6,637 nucleotides of DNA from JAQSWP01 sp050185515 (GTDB taxonomy: Bacteria; Pseudomonadota; Alphaproteobacteria; Reyranellales; JAQSWP01). A program made the translations under genes and the position numbers. The stretch lies in assembly GCA_050185515.1 (NCBI GenBank), contig JBFWZG010000159.1, positions 1-6,637 of the forward strand, in the 5' to 3' direction. Below, piece by piece: positions 1-6,430 of the stretch. The notes below the pieces were generated by a model, which had not been told where the DNA came from, searched no databases, and worked only from the letters and a program-made list of their open reading frames with translations. How positions within the stretch are numbered: position 1 is the first letter of the stretch; every line of letters begins with the position of its first letter.

Positions 1-1244
1 TCGGCGTCGCGGCTGTACGTGTCGCCCGTGTTCAGCCAGCCATCGACCATGGTCTCGGCGGTCTTGGCCGGATTGTTCCAGTAGTATTTGGCGGTCGAGT
101 TGCCCTTGATCCACAGTTTGCCCGGCTCGCCATCGGCCACCGGCTCGCCGTTCTCGTCGACGATGCGCGCCTCGTAGCCCGGCACCATTCGTCCGCTGGC
201 GCCCGGCTTGACGTCGTTGAGACGGTTGGAGATGAAGATGTGCAGCGCCTCGGTCGAACCGATGCCGTCCAGAATGACCAGGCCGGTCTTCTCCTTCCAG
301 CGCCGGAAGATATCCGCTGGCAGCGCCTCGCCGGCGGAAACGCAGGCGCGGATCGAGGTCAGATCGGGCTTCGCCTGCTCGAGCGCCTGAAGCTGGGCGG
401 CGTAGAGTGTCGGCACGCCGAAATAGAGGGTCGGCCGGAATTTTTCGATCAGGGCGAAGGTCATGGCCGGCGAGGGCCGCTCGTCGCTGAGGATGGCCGT
501 GCCCCCGACCCAGAGCGGAAACGTCATGGCGTTGCCGTGGCCATAGGCGAAGAACAGTTTGGCGGCCGAGAAGAACACGTCGGTTTCGACGATGCCCAGG
601 GTTTCGACGCCGTAGTGCTGGCTTGTGAACACCATATCGCGCTGCAGATGCACGGCGCCCTTGGGCCGGCCGGTCGAACCTGAGGAATAGAGCCAGAAAC
701 AATCCGCATCGGCGCGCGAGGGAACCGGGTCCAGCGTTGCGGCGCTCGAGGCCATCAGCCCGTCGAGGCTCCCCGGCGCTCCCTCGGTGCGCAGCACGGC
801 GGCGGGCTTGTGGGGAGATTGCGCCAAAGCCGGCTCGATCTCGGCGGCGTACTCGGGCGAATAGACCAGCCCGGCGCAACCGGAATTCTCGATCATGTAG
901 GCGTAGTCGCCCGATCGCAGCAACGTATTGAGCGGCACCGGCACGATGCCGGCCTTGATGGCGCCCCAGAAAACGTAGAAGAAAGCGGGGCAATCCTTCA
1001 CCACCATCAGCACGCGCTCGCCTTGCCTGAGCCCGAGGCCGAGCAGGGCGTTGCCGGCGCGGTTCACCCGCTCGGCGAGCTGGGCGTAGGTGACTTCTTC
1101 GCGCAGGGTACGGATCGCCGGCTTGCTGCCGCGACCTTCGGCCAGATGCCGGTCGATGAAAGGCGTGGCGACGTTGAAGGAAGCGGCGAAGCCTATGTCG
1201 CTCGCGCCGTCTCCCTTGCGCAAGGTGACCCCGAATTTTTCCAT
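1..1244 (-). CDS. Benzoate-CoA ligase family protein (partial, C-terminus beyond left edge)
   Basis: Cytoplasmic adenylate-forming enzyme that should activate benzoate or a close analogue to its CoA thioester via an acyl-AMP, the entry step of benzoyl-CoA pathways. I translated the minus strand from ATG at 1244-1242 (MEKFGVTLRK...) and it stays open to position 1, giving 414 codons. The family is usually about 510-530 residues, so the C-terminal lid domain with the catalytic lysine lies outside. Visible motifs are the phosphate-binding loop YSSGSTGRPKG (residues 186-196), the segment FSAAKLFFAYGHGN (225-238) that is typical of benzoate-CoA ligases, GIGSTE (327-332) in the adenylate-binding region, and WLNTGD (403-408). 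GGGGAG lies 9 bases before the chosen ATG. In-frame ATGs about 28 codons upstream lack a ribosome site and would add a polar, unfamily-like tail. The partial boxB at the right edge supports benzoate over other aryl acids; 4-hydroxybenzoate or aminobenzoate remains possible. Confidence 0.9.
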   Translation of the reverse strand, partial: MEKFGVTLRKGDGASDIGFAASFNVATPFIDRHLAEGRGSKPAIRTLREEVTYAQLAERVNRAGNALLGLGLRQGERVLMVVKDCPAFFYVFWGAIKAGIVPVPLNTLLRSGDYAYMIENSGCAGLVYSPEYAAEIEPALAQSPHKPAAVLRTEGAPGSLDGLMASSAATLDPVPSRADADCFWLYSSGSTGRPKGAVHLQRDMVFTSQHYGVETLGIVETDVFFSAAKLFFAYGHGNAMTFPLWVGGTAILSDERPSPAMTFALIEKFRPTLYFGVPTLYAAQLQALEQAKPDLTSIRACVSAGEALPADIFRRWKEKTGLVILDGIGSTEALHIFISNRLNDVKPGASGRMVPGYEARIVDENGEPVADGEPGKLWIKGNSTAKYYWNNPAKTAETMVDGWLNTGDTYSRDA

Positions 1245-1377
1245 CCCGTCGATCTCCCCACGGCGCTCGTTGCGACTCTCGGTCCGCAGTCTTGCGCCGT
1301 CCTCCCAATCGCACCACACCATTCGCATCGCGGTAATTCAAGAGCAGGCAGCGAACTCTTCGCAGATGCGGTAGGCC

Positions 1378-1406
1378 TTGTCACAAAACTGTAAACAAAC
1401 GACAGT
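1378..1406. promoter_or_regulatory. Candidate operator/promoter patch in the divergent intergenic region
   Basis: The 192-bp gap between the ligase gene (leftward) and the ATPase gene (rightward) turns AT-rich near the ATPase start. It contains a perfect 9-bp palindrome, TTGTCACAA (1378-1386), followed by a spaced inverted repeat ACTGT (1388-1392) and ACAGT (1402-1406). TTGTCA (1378-1383) resembles a rightward sigma-70 -35 box, but the best -10 at 17-bp spacing (GACAGT, 1401-1406) is poor. The palindrome has the general GT...AC look of GntR-type operators. That comparison is inference, and no regulator gene is in view. The patch could control either or both flanking transcripts. Confidence 0.3.
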
Positions 1407-1436
1407 AAGAACCAAAATGGTAACTGGGAGGCCTAT

Positions 1437-2459
1437 TTGTCGGCGATCGAACTGCGCGGTGTGAGCAAGGATTGGGGCCCGACGCGCGTTCTCGACTCCG
1501 TCTCGTTCGACGTCGACTCGGGCGCGCTGGTTGTGCTGCTCGGGCCCAGCGGCTGCGGCAAGTCGACGACGCTGCGCCTGATCGCGGGGCTCGACAGCGT
1601 CAGCGAGGGCACCATCGGCATCGCCGGCGAGGACGTCACGCAGCTGCCGCCGGCGAGGCGCCGCGTCGCCATGGTGTTCCAGTCCTATGCGCTTTTCCCG
1701 CATATGAGCGTGCGCGACAATATTCTGTTCGGCCTGCAGGTGCGCAAGGTGCCGGCGGCCGAGCGCGAGAAGCGGCTGGCGCATGCCGTGGACGTACTGG
1801 GCATCGACAAGCTGCTCGACCGCAAGCCGTCGCAGCTCTCGGGCGGTCAGCAGCAGCGCGTGGCGCTGGGCCGGGCCATCGTGGCGCAGACGCCGGTCTG
1901 CCTGATGGACGAGCCGCTGTCCAACCTCGACGCGCAGCTGCGCGGCGATATGCGGCGCGAGATCCGCTCCCTGCAGCAGCGGCTCGGCATGACGATGGTT
2001 TACGTCACCCATGATCAGGTCGAGGCAATGACCATGGCCGATCAGGTCGTGCTGATGAAGGGCGGGCGCATCGAACAGATCGGTCCGCCCGACGAGCTCT
2101 ACGCCCGGCCGCGCACCATTTTCGCCGCCCGCTTTATCGGCACGCCGCCCATGAACGTCATCGATCCGCGAGGCGCCGCAGCGCAACTGCCGGTGACGGC
2201 GCCCGGCGGCCGGCAGGACGTCATGCTCGGCGTCAGGCCGGAGCATGTCGGTCTGGCGGGCGAGGGGGTGCCGGCCAAAGTCGTCGCGATGGAGTATCTC
2301 GGCGCCGACAGCCTGATCGAGGCCAGGCTCGGCAAGGAAACGCTGTTTGCGAAGATCGCCGGCAAGGCGAACGCAAAATCCGGTGACGACATCCGCCTGG
2401 CGTGGCGTCAGGAGGATTGTCACTGGTTTGACGCCGAAACCGGCGAACGACTGCAATGA
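1437..2459 (+). CDS. ABC transporter ATP-binding protein, MalK/UgpC (CUT1) type
   Basis: This is the cytoplasmic ATPase subunit, 340 aa, that would dimerise and drive import through the two permeases downstream. It has the full nucleotide-binding set: Walker A GPSGCGKST (36-44), Q-loop glutamine in VFQSYALFPH (80-89), signature LSGGQQQR (134-141), Walker B CLMDEP (155-160), D-loop SNLD (162-165) and switch histidine in YVTHD (189-193). A C-terminal TOBE-like regulatory region follows, with GVRPEH at 265-270. Length is slightly below the roughly 355-370 aa usual for UgpC/MalK, the shortfall being in the C-terminal part. I chose TTG at 1437: GGGAGG (1426-1431) stands 5 bases upstream, the ATG at 1417 is out of frame, and the protein then begins right at the first strand (SAIELRGVSK). 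It is the first gene of the operon. The family is certain; the transported substrate is not given by this subunit. Confidence 0.95.
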   Translation: MSAIELRGVSKDWGPTRVLDSVSFDVDSGALVVLLGPSGCGKSTTLRLIAGLDSVSEGTIGIAGEDVTQLPPARRRVAMVFQSYALFPHMSVRDNILFGLQVRKVPAAEREKRLAHAVDVLGIDKLLDRKPSQLSGGQQQRVALGRAIVAQTPVCLMDEPLSNLDAQLRGDMRREIRSLQQRLGMTMVYVTHDQVEAMTMADQVVLMKGGRIEQIGPPDELYARPRTIFAARFIGTPPMNVIDPRGAAAQLPVTAPGGRQDVMLGVRPEHVGLAGEGVPAKVVAMEYLGADSLIEARLGKETLFAKIAGKANAKSGDDIRLAWRQEDCHWFDAETGERLQ

Positions 2460-2490
2460 ATGCCGGTCAAGAGAACCGGGTCCAATAGCA

Positions 2491-2496
2491 AGGGAG
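2491..2496 (+). promoter_or_regulatory. Ribosome binding site deciding the start of the binding-protein gene
   Basis: AGGGAG is placed 8 bases before ATG 2505. The alternative in-frame ATG at 2460 directly abuts the ATPase stop codon and would add 15 residues (MPVKRTGSNSKGVTT) before an otherwise normal signal peptide. The ribosome site favours 2505. Confidence 0.7.
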
Positions 2497-2504
2497 TCAC
2501 GACG

Positions 2505-3806
2505 ATGATGACGAAGATGTGGAAAACCGGCGCCGCCGCTGCGGCGGGCGCACTGATGAGCATGGCGGCGGGCTTCGGCCCGGCGGCGGCGCAGACGACC
2601 GAGATCTCGTTCTTCTATCCGGTGGCGGTCGGCGGGCCGATCACCAAGATCATCGACGGCTATGCCGCCGATTTCCAGAAGGAGAACCCGAACATCAAGG
2701 TGACGCCGATCTACGCCGGCACCTATCAGGAGACCATCGTCAAGGCGCTGACGGCGCACAAGAGCGGCACGCCGCCCGTGATCTCGGTCCTGCTGTCGAC
2801 CGACATGTTCTCGCTGATCGACGAGGATGCCATCATCCCGATCGACAATTTCGTCAAGACCGATGCCGACAAGAAGTGGCTCGGCAGCTTCTTTCCGGCG
2901 TTCATGAAGAACAGCCAGACCGGCGGCAAGACCTGGGGCGTGCCGTTCCAGCGTTCGACCATCGTGCTGTACTGGAACAAGGAAGCCTTCAAGGAGGCCG
3001 GGCTCGATCCCAACAAGCCGCCGCAGACCTGGGCGGAGCAGGTCGAGATGGCCAAGAAGCTGACCAAGCGCGACAGCTCGGGCAACGTCACGCAGTGGGG
3101 CATGCAGGTTCCGTCCTCGGGCTTTCCCTACTGGCTGTTCCAGGCTTTCACGACGCAGAACGGCGTCGAGCTGATGAACGAGGCGGGCGACCGCACCTTC
3201 TACGACAAGCCCGAAGTCGTCGAGGCGCTGCAGTACTGGGTCGATCTGTCGACCAAGCACAAGGTCATGGCGCCGGGCGTCATCGAGTGGGGCACCACGC
3301 CCAAGGACTTCTTCGAGAAGAAGACGGCCATGATGTGGACCACCACCGGCAACCTGACCAACGTGCGCAAGAACGCGCCGTTCGAGTTCGGCGTCGCCAT
3401 GCTGCCGGAAGGCAAGCGCCGCGGCAGCCCGACCGGCGGCGGCAACTTCTACGTCTTCAAGAAGAGCACGCCGGAGCAGCAGGCGGCGGCGGTCAAGTTC
3501 ATCCAGTGGATCACCTCGCCCGAGCGCGCGGCGCAATGGGGCATCGACACCGGCTATGTCGCCGTCCGCCCCGAGGCCTGGGAAACGCCGGCAATGAAGA
3601 AATACGCCGAGGAGTTCCCGCCGGCGGTCGTGGCGCGCAACCAGCTGCAGTATTCGGTCGCCGAGCTGTCGACGCATGAGAACCAGCGCGTCACCAAGGC
3701 GCTGAACGACGGGCTGCAGGCGGCGCTGACCGGCGCCAAGACGCCGGAACAGGCGATGAAGGACTCGCAGGCCGAAGCCGAGCGCATCCTGCGTTCCTAT
3801 CGCTAG
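2505..3806 (+). CDS. UgpB-like extracellular solute-binding protein (family 1, CUT1)
   Basis: Periplasmic substrate-binding subunit, 433 aa from ATG 2505. Residues 1-29 form a Sec signal peptide: MMTKMWK, an alanine-rich core, then PAAA, with probable cleavage before Q30. No lipobox cysteine is present. The mature part has the CUT1 binding-protein layout. From memory it lines up well with E. coli UgpB: AGTYQET (71-77) for the Tyr-bearing GNYEQN region, [20 protein letters not shown] (147-166) for [28 protein letters not shown] (281-288) for GSLANIR, GGGNFYV (311-317), TGYVAV (349-354) and ENQRV (392-396) near the C-terminal arginine. Several ligand-contact positions thus look kept and others changed (Ser to Thr/Asn around 281-283). 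The likely ligand is a glycerol-3-phosphate-like or glycerophosphodiester-like solute, or a sugar. A strong hairpin follows the stop codon, consistent with this subunit being made in excess. Confidence 0.93.
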   Translation: [433 protein letters not shown]

Positions 3807-3815
3807 AACGCACAA

Positions 3816-3848
3816 GGGCCGCCGCGGCTTCTATCGTCGCGGCGGCCC
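3816..3848 (+). terminator. Strong GC hairpin after the binding-protein gene (attenuator or mRNA-stabilising structure)
   Basis: GGGCCGCCGCG (3816-3826) pairs perfectly with CGCGGCGGCCC (3838-3848), an 11-bp stem. A further G-U and C-G pair (3827/3837, 3828/3836) would leave a 7-base loop. Only a weak T-poor tail (ATCCGTTTCC) follows, so it is not a classic intrinsic terminator. Its place between binding-protein and permease genes matches the hairpins of other ABC operons (known for malE-malF), which protect the upstream message or lower downstream expression. That role here is inferred. Confidence 0.65.
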
Positions 3849-3864
3849 ATCCGTTTCCGCAACA

Positions 3865-4743
3865 ATGCCCCGCCGTTTCGACGTCCACCTGCATGGCTGG
3901 CTGCTGCTGCTGCCGGCGATGGCGTTCCTCGCCCTGTTTACGCACTATCCGGCGGTCGCGACGCTGATCGACAGCTTCTTCTCGACGCCCCGCGGCTCGC
4001 GCCCCTCGCGCTTCGTCGGTATCGACAACTACCGCGCCATGTCCGACGACCCGGTGTTCTGGCAGTCGCTGTGGAACAACGTGATCTTCGCGCTGGGCAC
4101 GATCCCGCTGTCGATCGCGCTGGCGATCGTCATGGCGGTGTGGGTCAACGACCGGCTGTCCGGCCGCGCATTCCTGCGCACAGCCTTCTTCACCCCGACC
4201 GTGCTGCCGATGATCGCGGTGGCCAATATCTGGCTGTTTTTCTTCACGCCGCAGTACGGACTGCTGGAACAGATTTCCAGCCTGTTCGGATTCGCCTCGC
4301 AGAACTGGCTGGGAAGCCCCGAGACGGCGCTGTTCTGCGTCATCGTCGTGGCGGTCTGGAAGGAGGCGGGGTTCTTCATGATCTTCTATCTCGCCGCCCT
4401 GCAGCAGATACCGCCCAGCCTGGCGGAAGCGGCCTCGCTGGAAGGGGCCTCGCGCTGGACCTATCTGCGGCGCATCGTGCTGCCCTTGTTGATGCCGACG
4501 ACGCTGTTCGTGATGATCAACGCCATCATCAATTCCTTCCGGCTGGTCGACCACATCATCGTCATGACGCGCGGCGGGCCGGACAATGCCACCTCGCTGC
4601 TGCTGTTCTACGTCTACGAGGTCGGCTTCAAGTTCTGGGATACGAGCTATGCTGCGGCGCTTACCATGATCCTGCTGCTGCTGCTGGCGCTGATGGCGAT
4701 GGCGCAGTACGTCTTTCTCGAGCGAAGGATCCACTACCAGTGA
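3865..4743 (+). CDS. ABC transporter permease, MalF/UgpA type
   Basis: Inner-membrane subunit, 292 aa, pairing with the next permease to form the substrate channel. About six hydrophobic segments are visible, near residues 11-30, 72-94, 105-128, 155-177, 208-226 and 262-283. The cytoplasmic coupling (EAA) loop is EAASLEGASRWTYLRRIVLP (188-207), with the conserved glycine at 194 and final Pro at 207, where it would contact the ATPase. Length matches UgpA-type permeases (about 290-300 aa), without the extra periplasmic domain of E. coli MalF. The start ATG at 3865 has no convincing Shine-Dalgarno sequence and lies 16 bases after the hairpin; no other in-frame start exists between the upstream stop and this ATG. 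Weak initiation would lower permease output relative to the binding protein. Its stop codon overlaps the next start (GTGA). Confidence 0.93.
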   Translation: MPRRFDVHLHGWLLLLPAMAFLALFTHYPAVATLIDSFFSTPRGSRPSRFVGIDNYRAMSDDPVFWQSLWNNVIFALGTIPLSIALAIVMAVWVNDRLSGRAFLRTAFFTPTVLPMIAVANIWLFFFTPQYGLLEQISSLFGFASQNWLGSPETALFCVIVVAVWKEAGFFMIFYLAALQQIPPSLAEAASLEGASRWTYLRRIVLPLLMPTTLFVMINAIINSFRLVDHIIVMTRGGPDNATSLLLFYVYEVGFKFWDTSYAAALTMILLLLLALMAMAQYVFLERRIHYQ

Positions 4744-5582
4744 GCCAGGAGGGGCGCCCGCATCCGTTCGAGCCCGCCGGTTTCGCTCGCGGGGTCGACA
4801 CGCTCGCCGCCTGGACGCTGGCGATACTGTGGGCGCTGCCGCTGCTCTATGCGGTATGGACGGCGTTCCATCCATCGGAGTATTCGGCCCGGTTCGAGCT
4901 TCTGGCGCCTTTGACCCTGGAGAATTTCGTCCGCGCCTGGGACGCCGCGCCGTTCGCGCGCTACCTGTTCAATACCGTGCTGCTCGTCACGCTCATCCTC
5001 GTATGCCAGTTCGTGCTGTGCACCCTGGCGGCCTATGCCTTCGCGCGCTATCGCTTCTGGGGCGCCGACCTGGCGTTCTTTCTCGTGCTGCTGCAGCTCA
5101 TGGTGATGCCCGAGATCCTGATCGTCGAGAACTATGCGACGATGAGCGTGCTCGGCATTCTCGATTCCATCCCCGCCATAGCGCTGCCCTACATAGCGTC
5201 CGCCTTCGGCATCTTCCTGCTGCGCCAGACCTTCAAGACCGTGCCGCGCGAACTCGACGAGGCGGCGCGCGTCGAGGGGGCTTCCTCGCTGCAGGTGCTG
5301 TGGAAGGTCTACGTGCCGCTGGCCAAGCCGATCTATCTCGCCTACGGGCTGGTGTCGGTCTCCTTCCACTGGAACAATTTCCTGTGGCCGCTGGTGGTGA
5401 CCAACTCGGTCGAGGCGCGGCCGCTGACGGTCGGGCTGCAGGTGTTCTCCTCCACCGATCAGGGCATCGACTGGTCGATCATCACGGCGGCGACCTTGAT
5501 GACCTCGGCGCCGCTGCTGCTGGCCTTCCTGCTGTTCCAGCGCCAGTTCGTGCAGAGCTTCATGCGGGCGGGCATTCGATGA
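4740..5582 (+). CDS. ABC transporter permease, MalG/UgpE type
   Basis: Second inner-membrane subunit, 280 aa, from GTG 4740. This start overlaps the upstream TGA as GTGA and has GAAGGA (4724-4729) 10 bases before it. The reading frame stays open much further upstream, but only as a shadow of the first permease, so the overlap start is preferred. Hydrophobic segments lie near residues 22-43, 76-101, 110-128, 142-161, 196-216 and 247-266. The coupling loop reads ELDEAARVEGASSLQVLWKV then YVPLAKP (171-197), with glycine 180 and proline 193 in the expected places. The polar N-terminus (SQEGRPHPFEPAGF) precedes the first membrane segment, as is usual for UgpE/MalG proteins. It is translationally coupled to both neighbours, with its TGA sharing ATGA with the phosphoesterase start. 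Confidence 0.93.
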   Translation: MSQEGRPHPFEPAGFARGVDTLAAWTLAILWALPLLYAVWTAFHPSEYSARFELLAPLTLENFVRAWDAAPFARYLFNTVLLVTLILVCQFVLCTLAAYAFARYRFWGADLAFFLVLLQLMVMPEILIVENYATMSVLGILDSIPAIALPYIASAFGIFLLRQTFKTVPRELDEAARVEGASSLQVLWKVYVPLAKPIYLAYGLVSVSFHWNNFLWPLVVTNSVEARPLTVGLQVFSSTDQGIDWSIITAATLMTSAPLLLAFLLFQRQFVQSFMRAGIR

Positions 5583-6421
5583 AACTGATCACCTGGAACA
5601 TCCAGTTTGGCGTCGGCGTGGATGGGCGGCTCGATCTGGCGCGCATCGTGGCGCATGCCAGAGCGATGGCCGATTTCGACGTGCTTTGCCTGCAGGAAGT
5701 CTCGGACAATTTTCCCGATCTGCAGCAGGGCGCGACCGGAAACCAGTTCGCGGAAATAGCGGCGCTGCTGCCCGGATACACGGCGATCGAAGGGGCCGGC
5801 GTCGACGTGCCGGACGACAAGGGCAAGCGTCGCCGCTTCGGCAACATGTTGCTTTCGCGCTATCCGGTGGGGCGAATCCTGAGGCATGCGATGCCGTGGG
5901 TGACGGACGGCACTCGCTCCATGCCGCGATTGCTCATCGACGCGGTGGTGAGGGCGCCCTGGGGGCCGCTTCGCGCGATGACCACGCATCTGGAGTACTA
6001 CTCGCCGAAACAGCGGATAGGGCAGGTGGAGACCATCCGACGCGCGCTGCAGGAGGGCAGGGCGCGGGCCGCCGTCGCGCCGGTTCAGGGACCCGGCGGC
6101 TTCGCACCGACCGATGAAACGGCGTCGGCGATCGTCACCGCCGATTTCAACATGGTAGCGGGTGATTCGAGGTTCCGACGCCTGCTGCAGCCGGGCGATG
6201 ACGGGGCGCCGGGGCTGATCGATGCCTGGTCGGTACTGCACCCGACCGTTCCGCACCCCCATTCGTTCTGCATCTACGACCAGCGCTACGACAAGCCGCA
6301 TTGCTGCGACTTCATCCTGCTGACGACCGATCTGCAGCCGCGTCTGCGCCGGATCGTCTACGACACCGAAACCCAGGTCTCGGACCACCAGCCGGTGCTG
6401 GTGGAACTCGACGACGCCTGA
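5579..6421 (+). CDS. Endonuclease/exonuclease/phosphatase (EEP) family metal-dependent phosphoesterase
   Basis: A 280-aa enzyme of the DNase I-like fold that should hydrolyse a phosphomono- or phosphodiester with Mg2+ or a similar metal. The catalytic set appears complete: Asn7 in TWNIQFG (5-11), metal-binding Glu40 in LCLQE (36-40), Asn89 in FGNMLLSRYP (87-96), His137 in TTHLEYYS (135-142), Asp189/Asn191 in TADFN (187-191), Asp244 in CCDFILL (242-248), and Asp269-His270 in VSDHQPV (267-273). There is no signal peptide; the protein starts within the first core strand, so it should act in the cytoplasm. ATG 5579 overlaps the permease stop as ATGA and lacks a clear ribosome site, implying coupled translation. 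The family includes DNases, sphingomyelinases, inositol-phosphate phosphatases and endonuclease/phosphatases, so the substrate cannot be read from the sequence. Fusion to a UgpBAEC-type operon suggests it processes the imported solute, a place held by UgpQ in E. coli. Confidence 0.9.
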   Translation: MKLITWNIQFGVGVDGRLDLARIVAHARAMADFDVLCLQEVSDNFPDLQQGATGNQFAEIAALLPGYTAIEGAGVDVPDDKGKRRRFGNMLLSRYPVGRILRHAMPWVTDGTRSMPRLLIDAVVRAPWGPLRAMTTHLEYYSPKQRIGQVETIRRALQEGRARAAVAPVQGPGGFAPTDETASAIVTADFNMVAGDSRFRRLLQPGDDGAPGLIDAWSVLHPTVPHPHSFCIYDQRYDKPHCCDFILLTTDLQPRLRRIVYDTETQVSDHQPVLVELDDA

Positions 6422-6430
6422 CTTCCGGCC

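Noticed and set aside
240..1394. Plus-strand open frames (240-683, 810-1394) over the ligase region
   Set aside because: Antisense to the benzoate-CoA ligase reading frame, which carries the adenylate-forming motifs; no family resemblance in the plus-strand translations.
2463..2479. Small inverted repeat CCGGT/ACCGG between ATPase and binding-protein genes
   Set aside because: Only a 5-bp stem with a 7-base loop in GC-rich DNA and no T-run; too weak to call a terminator or regulator.
1338..3815. 825-codon open frame on the minus strand
   Set aside because: It runs antisense to the ATPase and binding-protein genes, whose motifs are unmistakable. Its translation is an Arg/His/Leu/Asp-rich shadow with no domain, as is common in high-GC DNA.
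4671..4692. CTG-repeat runs (also near 3901)
   Set aside because: Consecutive leucine codons in membrane segments, not a functional DNA repeat.
4071..4739. Possible long N-terminal extension of the second permease
   Set aside because: The open frame upstream of GTG 4740 overlaps the first permease in another frame and reads as a low-complexity shadow. The GTGA overlap start with GAAGGA upstream fits the family length.
3691..5369. Long minus-strand open frames (3691-4875, 4734-5369) opposite the permeases
   Set aside because: Low-complexity Arg/Gln/His-rich translations, antisense to clear membrane proteins with coupling loops in the expected positions.
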